The position numbers and the translations under genes were made by a program. A stretch of 51,366 nt of DNA from Bacteroidales bacterium (GTDB taxonomy: Bacteria; Bacteroidota; Bacteroidia; Bacteroidales; GCA-2748055). The notes under the pieces are model-generated. The model had not been told where the DNA came from and did not search any database. It saw nothing but the letters and a program-made list of their open reading frames with translations. Of the stretch, positions 10,201 to 18,295 are shown in pieces; the stretch's first letter is position 1; every line of letters begins with the position of its first letter. Location of the stretch: contig JAUUZQ010000014.1 in the NCBI GenBank assembly GCA_030589895.1, positions 1-51,366 of the forward strand, given 5' to 3'.

Positions 10201-11029
10201 AACTGTCGAAAATGGAAGATTCAATTTTAATTTCTATATCCCAAAGGACATTAATTATGCCATTGGCAATGGTAAAATTAGTTATTACAGCGAAAATGGA
10301 GTTGATGATGCGCATGGCTCAACACTTGATCTGATAATCGGTGGACTGGGCGACCTCTCAAGTTCAGATACAGAAGGACCTGAAATTCAGGTTTTCATGA
10401 ATGACTCGCTATTTAAACATGGAGGTATTGTAACCTCATCTCCGGAACTTCTTATCTATATCAATGATGCATTCGGAATCAATACTACGGGTAATGGTAT
10501 TGGTCATGACATCACTGCTACCCTGGATGATGACAGGTTCAATGCAACAATTTTAAATGAGTATTATCAGGCTGATATTGACCAGTACGCATCCGGAAGT
10601 GTCAGATATCCATACAAGGATCTGGAAATCGGTAAACACACAATTAATGTAAAGGTCTGGGATATTTTTAATAACTCAGCACAGAAATCCCTGGAATTTA
10701 TAGTTGTGGAGTCCACTGAAATGCTGCTCAAAGAAATTTATAACTATCCAAATCCATTTATAGACCAAACCTGGTTCAACATCGAACATAACCGCCCTGA
10801 TCAGGAATTGGAAGTGGTCATCAGGATATATGACATTAACGGATCCCTTGCAACGATTCTATCAGATATAATATACAATCCGGGTTATCGGGTTGATCCA
10901 ATTCCATGGAACGGAACCGGATATGGAGGAGTGAGTCTTGGAGGCGGCGTATATGCTTATAAGGTCTTTGTAAAAAGCGAAACAGGTGAAGAAGCAGTAG
11001 GCTCCGGTCGACTTATTATCAAGAGATAA
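7241..11029 (+). CDS. porU: PorU, type IX secretion system C-terminal signal peptidase/sortase (gingipain family C25)
   Basis: Start at 7241 (1262 residues) chosen because a signal peptide begins there (KRLIILLLILLPNLAFSQ) and a promoter-like element lies just upstream. The C25 catalytic pair is visible: His767 in YTGHGGVTG and Cys801 in TATCEFSRYDEY. PorU removes the C-terminal signal from T9SS cargo and transfers many cargos to A-LPS at the cell surface, working with PorV, PorQ and PorZ. The C-terminal 100 residues (NYPNPF...WNGTGYGG...GGVYAYKV...LIIKR) resemble a FlgD-like/T9SS C-terminal signal domain, consistent with PorU itself carrying a CTD. Length is in the usual range for environmental Bacteroidota. 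porV follows after 128 bases with its own promoter-like site. Confidence 0.95.
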   Translation: MKRLIILLLILLPNLAFSQVKTYSIPWEKNDSLIFFRQAIYAEQNTLLPQYAKITPWTHEGLLPRATVIVNESSVVDPAFLNQLKNTKIQSSPSFTIEIVYEKKRPMLQFKVTPFFRNSISGLIEKVESFTLDVQTEKPLAILKSTQSGLYTSSSVLANNDWYKIAVEQSGIHKLTYEQMINMGISNPASVKVFGAGTVFIPEDYSRGSYDDLHEIGVYTEKGSDQLFGPGDYLLFYARGAESWEYDLANDFFSHSLHDYSNRGYYFLTDDLGAASQPDDAEMSEGSATDIVTTYDLLKFLEDEKYNLLYSGKEWYGDKYSITLTGAYPFALEGLNTANPVKIRVTVAARSNEQSSYRIKANNTTLGTISIDYVNLSHYTSTYAKENSGLFSYNSTQEIVTVVVEYLQPNSNSEGWLNHIIINGRGNLHLDSDQLHFRDSRSAGLGKIGEFRIQGTDNNTIIWDISDPDIPGNIPFEIASGTAVFKLKTDELRDFIVFSPDGTFPAPVYNGTGLGKIENQNLHRETPPDMIIIYHEMFEEQVTRLAEHRRENDGLTVNIVTEDKIFNEFSSGTPNVSAIRNYLKMHYDRSSAEEMTKYLLLFGDGSFDNRDTASYNPNMIMTYQSDNSLTPTLSYVSDDFFGLLDTGEEMYSGLLDIGIGRLPVSTLLEAEQLVDKIIAYDQVETLGDWRNYICFIGDDEDGNIHMRQANSLAGYIEENYPNYNINKIFLDAYPQETTPTGDLYPGVTQSLNEQMDRGALIINYTGHGGVTGLAHEKILDITNIKAWDNEGKWPLFMTATCEFSRYDEYNLKSKLEVSTAGEEVLLNPTGGSIALFTTTRLVYSGPNHVLNEKFYEKIFEKDSNNLCFRLGDIIVYSKNEAGAGINKRNFTLLGDPSISLSFPKNIVITDSINNIEIENSTDTIAALNFVTISGHIETQSGEPYNSFNGTISPIVYDKMKNLVTLANDGGTPMEFQARNSILYKGKATVENGRFNFNFYIPKDINYAIGNGKISYYSENGVDDAHGSTLDLIIGGLGDLSSSDTEGPEIQVFMNDSLFKHGGIVTSSPELLIYINDAFGINTTGNGIGHDITATLDDDRFNATILNEYYQADIDQYASGSVRYPYKDLEIGKHTINVKVWDIFNNSAQKSLEFIVVESTEMLLKEIYNYPNPFIDQTWFNIEHNRPDQELEVVIRIYDINGSLATILSDIIYNPGYRVDPIPWNGTGYGGVSLGGGVYAYKVFVKSETGEEAVGSGRLIIKR

Positions 11030-11129
11030 ATATATTATTTATAATCTTCAAAATGAGTATAATAAACCCTCCATATTTTCGTATATATAATGTTCTAAGA
11101 TTTATAGATTCCAATGCAGGAAAATCTAT

Positions 11130-11137
11130 TATATTTG
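11130..11137 (+). promoter_or_regulatory. -7 element (TAnnTTTG) for porV
   Basis: TATATTTG is an exact match to the Bacteroidota -7 consensus, 20 bases upstream of the porV ATG (11158). No convincing -33 partner was found. It suggests that porV-ispF can be transcribed independently of porU. Confidence 0.5.
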
Positions 11138-11157
11138 TGCACTAAAATTTAATTTGA

Positions 11158-12381
11158 ATGTTTAAGATGTCCTTAAAACGTATTTATATTCTAAGTGGAT
11201 TCCTGGGGCTATTTGCAGTAAGTGGCTTTGGTCAGATTTCAATCGGAGAATTGAAAGGTGGAGAGATAAATACCATCAGTACCGCTGTTCCATTTATAAC
11301 CATTGCTCCCGACTCCAGGGCAGGAGCACTCGGCGATGCCGGTGTTGCTACCAAACCGGATATTAATTCACAACACTGGAATGTAGCAAAATATGCCTTC
11401 ATTGAAGAAGACGGAGGACTTTCAATATCCTATACACCATGGTTAAGAAAAATCATTCCTGATATCAATCTTGCCTACCTGACTGCATATTTTAAACCAT
11501 CCAAAGACCAGGTTGTAAGTGGCTCACTGCGCTATTTTTCCCTGGGAAGTATTGCTTTTACAGATATTCAAGGAGTAACATGGGGCCAGTTTACCCCTTT
11601 TGAGCTTGCCCTGGATGTAGGATATTCAAGACTTTTTACTGATAATTTTTCCGGAGGTATTATTTTCAGATACATTCATTCCGATCTCACACAGGGTCAG
11701 CTTATCGGTGGTGAAGAATCAAAACCGGGAATTGCAGTTTCTTCTGACCTTGGGTTCTACTATCAGAACACTATGTATGTTGGCGGACAAAAATCGAATT
11801 ATGCACTGGGTATAAACCTTTCTAATTTAGGTACACCTATTTCATATACAGCTGATGCCAAAAAAATCCCCATTCCATCTAACCTGAGATTGGGTGGAAG
11901 GTTCGACTATGATCTGGATGATTACAACTCAATGAGTTTTATCCTGGAATTTAATAAACTACTGGTGCCAACTACTCCTGTCATGAAGCTTGATTCTGCA
12001 TCTAATCAAATCGTTCTTGACCGCGGAAAAGAGTACCCGGAATCAATAGTACTTGGGATGATACAGTCCTTCTACGACGCACCCGGCATCAGTTATGATG
12101 ATGGAACCTGGAGTTCACCCTTCAGGGAGGAACTTGCAGAGATAATGATCAGTGCTGGTGTTGAATACTGGTACCGCAATCAATTTGCAATCAGAACAGG
12201 GTATTTCCATGAGAGTACTATTAAAGGAAACAGGAAATATCTCACTCTTGGAGTTGGACTGAAATTAAATGTGTTTTCACTTGATTTTGCTTACCTGGTT
12301 CCAACCAACGGACAAAATAGTCCACTGGCAAACACACTGCGCTTTACCCTCTCATTTGACTTTGAGAGTTTGAATCTTTAA
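11158..12381 (+). CDS. porV: PorV, type IX secretion system outer-membrane shuttle protein
   Basis: 407 residues with a signal peptide (RIYILSGFLGLFAVSGFGQ). The conserved PorV segment PDSRAGALGDAGVATKPD is followed by HWNVAKYAF and a long beta-barrel of the FadL type. PorV binds the C-terminal signal of exported proteins, collects them from the SprA translocon and hands them to PorU at the cell surface. The porU-porV-ispF order is the one known from Porphyromonas gingivalis as I recall it. Two in-frame ATGs (11158 and 11167) could start the protein; both leave the signal peptide intact. ispF begins 9 bases downstream. Confidence 0.95.
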   Translation: MFKMSLKRIYILSGFLGLFAVSGFGQISIGELKGGEINTISTAVPFITIAPDSRAGALGDAGVATKPDINSQHWNVAKYAFIEEDGGLSISYTPWLRKIIPDINLAYLTAYFKPSKDQVVSGSLRYFSLGSIAFTDIQGVTWGQFTPFELALDVGYSRLFTDNFSGGIIFRYIHSDLTQGQLIGGEESKPGIAVSSDLGFYYQNTMYVGGQKSNYALGINLSNLGTPISYTADAKKIPIPSNLRLGGRFDYDLDDYNSMSFILEFNKLLVPTTPVMKLDSASNQIVLDRGKEYPESIVLGMIQSFYDAPGISYDDGTWSSPFREELAEIMISAGVEYWYRNQFAIRTGYFHESTIKGNRKYLTLGVGLKLNVFSLDFAYLVPTNGQNSPLANTLRFTLSFDFESLNL

Positions 12382-12390
12382 TATTGCATA

Positions 12391-12867
12391 ATGCAAACCC
12401 GCATAGGTTTCGGATATGATGTTCACCAGTTAATCGAAGGCACCCCTTTTCGCCTTGGAGGAGTGGATATTGATCATTCAAAAGGAGCACTGGGACATTC
12501 TGATGCCGATACACTTGTACATGCCATTTGCGATGCCTTGCTCGGGGCTGCAGCATTGGGAGATATCGGACAACACTTCCCGGATAATTCTGCTGATTAT
12601 AAAGGCATTAACAGCCTGATACTCCTGGAAAAAACCATACGCATGATTCGTGATCTCGGATACTCCATTGGAAATATAGATTGCACTGTCTGCCTGCAAA
12701 AACCAAAAATTCAAGCCTATATCGATGATATGCGCTCTGCACTGTCACTGGCAATGGGAATTGAAAAAAACCAAATCTCCATTAAAGCCACTACGGAAGA
12801 GAAATTGGGATTTACCGGACGGGAAGAAGGGATTGCAGCATATGCTGTTGTGTTGATAATGAAATAA
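12391..12867 (+). CDS. ispF: 2-C-methyl-D-erythritol 2,4-cyclodiphosphate synthase
   Basis: 158 residues, typical length. Metal ligands are visible: Asp10 and His12 in GYDVHQL, and His44 in HSDADTLVHAICDALLGA; the TTEEKLGFTGREEGI segment near the C-terminus is the nucleotide-binding end. IspF converts CDP-methylerythritol 2-phosphate to the cyclic diphosphate in the non-mevalonate isoprenoid pathway, in the cytosol. It lies 9 bases after porV and is probably cotranscribed, a link that looks positional rather than functional. Its stop codon lies inside an octamer tandem repeat. Confidence 0.96.
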   Translation: MQTRIGFGYDVHQLIEGTPFRLGGVDIDHSKGALGHSDADTLVHAICDALLGAAALGDIGQHFPDNSADYKGINSLILLEKTIRMIRDLGYSIGNIDCTVCLQKPKIQAYIDDMRSALSLAMGIEKNQISIKATTEEKLGFTGREEGIAAYAVVLIMK

Positions 12868-12893
12868 TGCGATAATGCGATAATGCGATAATG
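12864..12893 (+). repeat. Octamer tandem repeat (ATAATGCG) overlapping the ispF stop codon
   Basis: Three perfect copies of ATAATGCG (12864-12871, 12872-12879, 12880-12887) are followed by a partial copy ATAATG. The first copy contains the ispF stop codon (12865-12867). On the other strand the unit reads CATTATCG with rotation, close to the CATTGTCG octamers at 51291-51326. It lies 48 bases upstream of the -7 element of the next gene. Confidence 0.9.
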
Positions 12894-12941
12894 ATTCTAT
12901 ATAGCATATTGCACCACACCATCTCTTAAAACTAATTTCCC

Positions 12942-12949
12942 TATTTTTG
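12942..12949 (+). promoter_or_regulatory. -7 element (TAnnTTTG) for the CoA-binding protein gene
   Basis: TATTTTTG matches the Bacteroidota -7 consensus and is 24 bases upstream of the ATG at 12974. No -33 TTG at standard spacing was seen. Confidence 0.5.
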
Positions 12950-12973
12950 TCGTTTATATCAGCATTCTGGTAA

Positions 12974-13360
12974 ATGAAAAAAACAGTTGTCCTTGGGGCC
13001 AGTCCTAATCCGGCCCGCTATTCCTTCAAAGCGGTAAAAAGTCTTGTTCGTCATGGGCATGATGTGGTACCTGTTGGCTTTCGACCGGGTGTGATTTCTG
13101 TATCTGTAAAGCCAAGTGGAATGGTGGAGAAATTTATTAAGCGGGGGCAGCCTGAGGTTGAGGATGTACATACTGTATCACTCTATATCGGACCTCAACG
13201 ACAGGATGAATTCAAGGATTATATAATTTCACTCAAGCCGAAAAGGGTGATTTTCAATCCCGGGACATTGAACGAAGAGTTCATGAACCAGCTTGAAAGC
13301 CTTGGTATAGAAACAATTGAAGGATGTCAGCTTGTTATGCTAAGTTCCGATCAATACTAA
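12974..13360 (+). CDS. CoA-binding domain protein (YccU-like)
   Basis: 128 residues forming a single Rossmann-type CoA_binding_2 domain, with the N-terminal glycine motif VVLGASPNPARYS at 5-17 and IFNPGTLNEEFMNQLESLG towards the end. Proteins of this family are cytosolic and resemble the CoA-binding domain of succinyl-CoA synthetase alone; their role is not established. It is followed after 9 bases by a thioredoxin-like gene in the same direction, so the two are likely cotranscribed. The family assignment is firm, the function is unknown. Confidence 0.88.
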   Translation: MKKTVVLGASPNPARYSFKAVKSLVRHGHDVVPVGFRPGVISVSVKPSGMVEKFIKRGQPEVEDVHTVSLYIGPQRQDEFKDYIISLKPKRVIFNPGTLNEEFMNQLESLGIETIEGCQLVMLSSDQY

Positions 13361-13369
13361 AATATAAAG

Positions 13370-13699
13370 ATGGAGAATATTTATAATCCGGAAGATTTTC
13401 AATCACTAATTGATACTTCAGATATCGTAGTAGTCTATTACTCAAATGATGCATGCAATGTTTGCAAAACATTAAAACCAAAGATTCTTGATACGCTAAG
13501 ATCAGAGTTTCCGGCAACTAAATCTATATATATTGATACAGAGAAAAGTCCTGTTATCGCCGGGCAACACAGGGTTTTCTCCATCCCTACCATTGACATT
13601 TATGTGATGGGAAAAGAGCATGCGCGCTTCGGTCGGAATTTGATGATGCATGAATTCGAAGTCTCTCTCCGAAAACCATACGAAGCACTACTTAAATAA
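13370..13699 (+). CDS. Thioredoxin-fold protein with CNVC active site
   Basis: 109 residues with the redox motif CNVC (Cys29, Cys32) in YYSNDACNVCKTLKP and the cis-proline segment FSIPTIDIY. The active-site dipeptide NV differs from the GP of classical thioredoxin, so its redox potential and partners may differ. No signal peptide is present, so it should be cytosolic. The pairing with a CoA-binding protein could point to a role in thiol or CoA redox balance, but this is inference. The 3' end overlaps the convergent urocanate hydratase gene by 12 bases. Confidence 0.88.
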   Translation: MENIYNPEDFQSLIDTSDIVVVYYSNDACNVCKTLKPKILDTLRSEFPATKSIYIDTEKSPVIAGQHRVFSIPTIDIYVMGKEHARFGRNLMMHEFEVSLRKPYEALLK

Positions 13700-15700
13700 T
13701 CCTGAAAGAATCTTTTCTTCTACAAGATTGGGTATAGTAACTTCTAACTCCCTGGTTTTTTCCATCTCCCTTTCTATAGCACTCATCGCCTCACTATTCC
13801 TTGCCCAGCTTCTCCTGGCAATACCATTGTTTACATCCCAGTGCAGCATACGCCTGATCCTTTGATCAGCTTCAGCTGTTCCATCCAGCACCATTCCAAA
13901 TCCGCCATTGATAACTTCTCCCCATCCTACACCTCCTCCATTGTGTAGTGAAACCCATGTAGCACCCCTGAAAGCATCACCGATTACATTTTGTACTGCC
14001 ATATCAGCAGTAAATTGCGATCCGTCGTAAATATTGGATGTCTCCCGGTAGGGTGAATCTGTTCCCGACACATCATGGTGGTCTCTGCCTAATACTACAG
14101 GCTGCTTAATGACTCCCTCCCTGATAGCCTTATTAAAAGCCAGCGCAATTTTAGTCCTCCCCTCACAATCGGCATAAAGGATCCTGGCTTGAGAACCAAC
14201 AACCATTTTATTTCTGCCGGCTTCCTTTATCCAGTGAATATTGTCTTCCAGCTGAGAGCGAATCTCATCAGGCACATCTTCTGCTATCTCTTCCATCACA
14301 TCACTGGCGATCTTGTCGGTAATCTCCAGTTCCTCAGAATCAGAGGATGTACAAACCCACCGGAAAGGACCAAATCCATAATCAAAAAACAACGGTCCCA
14401 TTATCGCCTGAACATATGAAGAATACTTAAAACTATCGCCTTCGGAGAAAATATCCGCTCCTGCCCTGCCCGCTTCCAATAGGAAAGCATTTCCATAATC
14501 CCAGAAATACATTCCTCTGTCTGATAATGTATTTATGGCAATCACCTGTCGCCGAAGTGATTCCTGTACTGCATCCTTGAATTTTTCAGGATCATCGATC
14601 ATTAAGCTATTTGCTTCCTCCAAACTATATCCGGCCGGATAATATCCACCGCTATATGGATTGTGAAGCGATGTTTGGTCTGAACCCAATTCCACAGCAA
14701 TATCTTTTTCGACAAAATACTCCCAGAGATCTACAATATTGCCGTGATAGGCAATAGAGACTTCCTCTCCCTTGGTTTTTGCCTCCTGAACTCTCTTTTC
14801 AATTTCTTCGAGATCATCATAAACTTCATCTACCCAACCCTGCTTGTGTCTGGTATCAATGGCTCTCTTGTTCACCTCAGCCACCAGACAGATTCCACCG
14901 GCAATTACAGTTGCCTTTGGCTGTGCACCCGACATCCCTCCCAAACCTGAGGTGATATAGAGTTTACCTTTTAAAGTCCCTCCTGCCTTGCCGGAAATCT
15001 TTCTCCCGGCATTCAACAGGGTAATTGTTGTTCCATGCACAATTCCCTGCGGACCTATATACATAAACGATCCTGCTGTCATCTGACCATATTGAGACAC
15101 ACCTAAAGCATTCATCCGTTCATAATCATTCGTACCTGAATAATTTGGGACAACCATCCCATTGGTCACCACTACCCGGGGAGCTTCAGCATGTGAAGGA
15201 AACAGTCCCATCGGATGCCCTGAATACATAACCAGTGTCTGCTCATTGCTCATGGTGGCCAGATATTTCATGGTAAGTCTGTACTGTGCCCAGTTCTGAA
15301 ACACAGCACCATTGCCACCATAGGTGATCAACTCATCGGGATGCTGCGCCACATCAGGATCAAGGTTATTCGAAAGCATCAGCATGATAGCTGCAGCCTG
15401 CTTCGATTGATAAGGATATGCTTCAATATTTCTTGCATTAATCTGATATTCAGGCCTGTATCTATACATATAGATTCTCCCGTAAAGCTCCATTTCTTCA
15501 GCAAACTCGGGTGCTAAAACAGCATGGTGCTCCTTTGGAACATACCTCAATGCATTCTTAACTGCCAGCCTCTTCTCATCAGTATTTAATACTTGTCGCC
15601 TTTTAGGTGCATGATTTAAATCCTGATTGTAGACCTGTTTTTCGGGAAGATAAGATGGCATCCCTTCCAGAATCGCTTCTTTAAACTCTTGTATATTCAT
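13688..15700 (-). CDS. hutU: Urocanate hydratase (imidazolonepropionate hydrolase), long form
   Basis: 670 residues. Strong family segments are visible: YSGHPMGLFPSHAEAPRVV, GLGGMSGAQPKA (NAD-binding glycines), ELGSDQTSLHNPYSGGYYP, FDYGFGPFRWVC and SLHNGGGVGWGEV near the C-terminus. The enzyme uses bound NAD to hydrate urocanate to 4-imidazolone-5-propionate in histidine breakdown, in the cytosol. It is about 100 residues longer than the Pseudomonas and Bacillus enzymes, the long form being common in Bacteroidota and eukaryotes. No other hut gene (hutH, hutI, ftcD or hutG) lies in the window, so the pathway genes are dispersed or only partly present. Confidence 0.95.
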   Translation of the reverse strand: MNIQEFKEAILEGMPSYLPEKQVYNQDLNHAPKRRQVLNTDEKRLAVKNALRYVPKEHHAVLAPEFAEEMELYGRIYMYRYRPEYQINARNIEAYPYQSKQAAAIMLMLSNNLDPDVAQHPDELITYGGNGAVFQNWAQYRLTMKYLATMSNEQTLVMYSGHPMGLFPSHAEAPRVVVTNGMVVPNYSGTNDYERMNALGVSQYGQMTAGSFMYIGPQGIVHGTTITLLNAGRKISGKAGGTLKGKLYITSGLGGMSGAQPKATVIAGGICLVAEVNKRAIDTRHKQGWVDEVYDDLEEIEKRVQEAKTKGEEVSIAYHGNIVDLWEYFVEKDIAVELGSDQTSLHNPYSGGYYPAGYSLEEANSLMIDDPEKFKDAVQESLRRQVIAINTLSDRGMYFWDYGNAFLLEAGRAGADIFSEGDSFKYSSYVQAIMGPLFFDYGFGPFRWVCTSSDSEELEITDKIASDVMEEIAEDVPDEIRSQLEDNIHWIKEAGRNKMVVGSQARILYADCEGRTKIALAFNKAIREGVIKQPVVLGRDHHDVSGTDSPYRETSNIYDGSQFTADMAVQNVIGDAFRGATWVSLHNGGGVGWGEVINGGFGMVLDGTAEADQRIRRMLHWDVNNGIARRSWARNSEAMSAIEREMEKTRELEVTIPNLVEEKILSGLFK

Positions 15701-15718
15701 ACGCTGCTATTTGAAAGG

Positions 15719-15726
15719 CAAAATTA
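15719..15726 (-). promoter_or_regulatory. -7 element (TAnnTTTG) for hutU
   Basis: On the minus strand this reads TAATTTTG, an exact consensus match, 18 bases upstream of the hutU ATG (15700). Confidence 0.45.
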
Positions 15727-15812
15727 CGATTTTCAGAATGGTTTTGGGATTTTATAAAACATATCCACAAACCTTTCCTTCAAACAATCCCATGGTCACA
15801 TTGTTTAAGGAA

Positions 15813-16733
15813 TTACTCTCCTGAATTCAGAATTTCACGTATATCAATGGCCAGATCGCGCGAAAACTGTAAGGCAGAAATATGGTCGAGATGACTGCCA
15901 TCATAAGTATTATATTTTGTTCTGTCCACTTCAATCCAGTTTCCTCCTGCATCCTGAAATTGACTTATGAAAGGGTTGATCAAAAACCCGCTAAGACTAT
16001 CTTCCAAAACCCTGACACCATGGGTTGCAGGCGTTCGGAAAGCAACAACCGTAATCCCTTCATCCGTCCATTTTCTCACTTGTCTGCAAAGCATTCCCAG
16101 ACTCTCTTCATTGTACTCATTGTCTGTGAACGTTACTTTATATGAATTAAGCATCTTGAGGCTGTCCGGCTGTAGATAATAAGACTCCATCCACCCGTCG
16201 AAATGATAGATCAAACGGTAATTCCAAAAGCCATCTATCTTCTTCTCAAGACCAAACGTTTTCAGAAAATCCACAGGCTGAAAGAATCGGGTAAAATTAT
16301 AGAAGTACATGTACTGAATAATCTCCTCCTTTTTTCTATCGTTCCGCTGCTGCTTATAATGATCGCTCCGGGAACCACGCTTAGAAAAATTAAATGGTGA
16401 GATCCCAAGAGCTATTACAGGAGATTCAGCACTCTTGTCCAATCTGCTATGCATAAATTTCATGTATTCAGGATGATATCCATTTGACGAATATCCAAGA
16501 TTAACGCCTTCCATTCCGGGAAACTCATCCTCAAATTCAGCAGGGGAGATTCCCCGATAGACTCTTGAATCCCCGCCAAACACTACAGGATAAGTCTTCT
16601 CTGAAAAAGTTTTGGTGATCCAGAACTTATCATTCTTATAAGCAACCATATCAGGCTCCTCTCTGATTAGCTGTACGAGAACAACATATACAGCTACCAG
16701 CAAAAGTACATATATGATTCTTTCTCTCTTCAT
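15813..16733 (-). CDS. SGNH/GDSL-like membrane-anchored protein, partner of MBOAT acyltransferase
   Basis: I chose the ATG at 16733 (306 residues), 4 bases after the MBOAT stop; the longer frame to 16775 would overlap that gene. One N-terminal membrane segment (about residues 6-23) is followed by a periplasmic domain. GGDSR places Asp55-Ser56 as the GDS-type nucleophile motif, and DGSHLD near the end supplies the Asp278-x-x-His281 pair of SGNH hydrolases. By analogy with AlgX/PatB/DltD-type partners it may move acyl groups from the MBOAT protein to an exported polysaccharide. That function is inferred from the pairing and the motifs, and the target polymer is unknown. Confidence 0.75.
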   Translation of the reverse strand: MKRERIIYVLLLVAVYVVLVQLIREEPDMVAYKNDKFWITKTFSEKTYPVVFGGDSRVYRGISPAEFEDEFPGMEGVNLGYSSNGYHPEYMKFMHSRLDKSAESPVIALGISPFNFSKRGSRSDHYKQQRNDRKKEEIIQYMYFYNFTRFFQPVDFLKTFGLEKKIDGFWNYRLIYHFDGWMESYYLQPDSLKMLNSYKVTFTDNEYNEESLGMLCRQVRKWTDEGITVVAFRTPATHGVRVLEDSLSGFLINPFISQFQDAGGNWIEVDRTKYNTYDGSHLDHISALQFSRDLAIDIREILNSGE

Positions 16734-16737
16734 AATC

Positions 16738-18168
16738 CTAAAACTGGAAATATATAAATTCGTTTCCTTCACCACGGAAATAGATCGCCGCCAATATCAA
16801 TAGTGATATATAGATGATCTCCACAATTCTTCTCTGTTTTCCTTGTAACAATCTCAATGGATTTGACTTGAATTTCAATACGAGTTCAATTAAAACACTG
16901 AAAACAACCATATATCCTCCCAAGAATATTGTATCCGTGATCTCAAAGTCTCCCAATGGCGCAATACTGAACATCTTGTCAATTACATACAAAGCAGTAT
17001 CCATGTTATCGGCCCTGAAAAACACCCAGGCTATCAATACGATAACATTTGTAATTATAATTGAGAATATTCTGGTAACCACAGTTTTATTAAACAGGAT
17101 CGGCCATTTTGTTATGCGCTCCACACTCAGGAAGAGGGCATGAATGGCTCCCCATAGCACAAAATTCCAGGATGCGCCGTGCCACAATCCCGATACCACC
17201 ATCGTGATCCACATAAAGAGATAAGCATTGAATACTCCTTTTTTAGAACCACCCATTGGAATATAGACATAATCTCTAAACCATGTGGAGAGAGAGATAT
17301 GCCAGCGTGTCCAGAACTCTCTGAGAGATGCACTGTGATATGGATGGTTAAAATTGATCCTGAAATGCAATCCCATCCACTTTGCCAGTCCCCTGGCAAT
17401 ATCAGAATATCCACTAAAATCAAAATATATCTGGAAGCCAAATCCCAGCATTACCAACCACCAGAATCCTGTTGATTCTGTTTGATGCACATTGCTAAAA
17501 GCCGTATTGACCATTGGAGCAATATTGTCGGCCAGCACAACTTTTTTAAAGAATCCTATTGCAATTAACTTCAATCCATTCCAACGTTCAAATTCAGTGG
17601 TAAAACGCACTTTTGTCAACTGTGGAATCAAGTCACGGGCACGAACGATCGGACCTGCAACCAGCTGGGGGAACAGCGCCAGGTATGCAAAGAAATGTAA
17701 GATACTATTGGTAGGCTTCAGTTTGCCCTTATAGATATCAATGGTATAGCTCATCGATTGAAAAGTATAGAAACTGATCCCCACCGGCAAGATCAACATA
17801 AATTCAGGCACATTCTCAAGCATGTGGGTATCCATACCTATCATGCTTGTTAAGGCATCAATATTCGAAGCGATAAATCCTGAGTATTTAAATACAGCCA
17901 GCGATCCAATATTACCCAGAATGGACAATATAAGAAATAGTTTTTTCCGGCCAGGATACCTCGCAATCCCATGGGCAGAGAAATAATCGATCAATCCACT
18001 GCCAATAATAAGAAACAAAAACCTCCAGTCCCACCACCCATAAAAGAAAAATGAAGCTGCAACCAGAAAAAACCAGCGCAATTTGACATTTCCATTCTTG
18101 TGTACAAAGTAAAGAATGATAAAAAATATCAAAGCAAAGACCAGGAATATTGCTGAGTTAAATAGCAT
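16738..18168 (-). CDS. MBOAT family membrane-bound O-acyltransferase (AlgI/DltB/PatA type)
   Basis: 476 residues with about ten hydrophobic segments. The family signature is clear: PVGISFYTFQSMSYTIDIY, WHISLSTWFRDYVYIPMGG, and GLWHGASWNFVLWG with the invariant His at residue 330. Such proteins load an acyl (commonly acetyl) group from a cytoplasmic donor and pass it across the membrane to an extracytoplasmic acceptor such as alginate, peptidoglycan or teichoic acid. Here the partner is the SGNH-like gene 4 bases downstream, and the two form an operon. No alginate or other polymer synthase genes are adjacent, so the acceptor is unknown. Confidence 0.92.
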   Translation of the reverse strand: MLFNSAIFLVFALIFFIILYFVHKNGNVKLRWFFLVAASFFFYGWWDWRFLFLIIGSGLIDYFSAHGIARYPGRKKLFLILSILGNIGSLAVFKYSGFIASNIDALTSMIGMDTHMLENVPEFMLILPVGISFYTFQSMSYTIDIYKGKLKPTNSILHFFAYLALFPQLVAGPIVRARDLIPQLTKVRFTTEFERWNGLKLIAIGFFKKVVLADNIAPMVNTAFSNVHQTESTGFWWLVMLGFGFQIYFDFSGYSDIARGLAKWMGLHFRINFNHPYHSASLREFWTRWHISLSTWFRDYVYIPMGGSKKGVFNAYLFMWITMVVSGLWHGASWNFVLWGAIHALFLSVERITKWPILFNKTVVTRIFSIIITNVIVLIAWVFFRADNMDTALYVIDKMFSIAPLGDFEITDTIFLGGYMVVFSVLIELVLKFKSNPLRLLQGKQRRIVEIIYISLLILAAIYFRGEGNEFIYFQF

Positions 18169-18204
18169 CGCCTATAGCTGGGTACTTTTTTTTGGTTAAG
18201 TTTG

Positions 18205-18212
18205 CAAAAGTA
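18205..18212 (-). promoter_or_regulatory. -7 element (TAnnTTTG) for the MBOAT operon
   Basis: The minus strand reads TACTTTTG within GCTACTTTTGC, 36 bases upstream of the MBOAT ATG (18168). The same 11-base string recurs upstream of yqgE (51276-51286 region). Confidence 0.5.
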
Positions 18213-18275
18213 GCAGAATTCACCGATTTTTCACCGTTAATACGCAACTCTTGCACAAAGCAAAAAAGTTTTTTT

Positions 18276-18283
18276 TACTTTTG
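18276..18283 (+). promoter_or_regulatory. -7 element (TAnnTTTG) for lemA
   Basis: TACTTTTG is an exact match, 12 bases before the lemA ATG at 18296. A TTG at 18251-18253 could serve as -33 element, although its spacing of 22 bases is slightly long. The site excludes the upstream in-frame start at 18251. Confidence 0.5.
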
Positions 18284-18295
18284 AAAAAAAATAAA

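Noticed and set aside
12864..12893. Possible CRISPR-like or regulatory array
   Set aside because: Units are only 8 bases long with no spacers.
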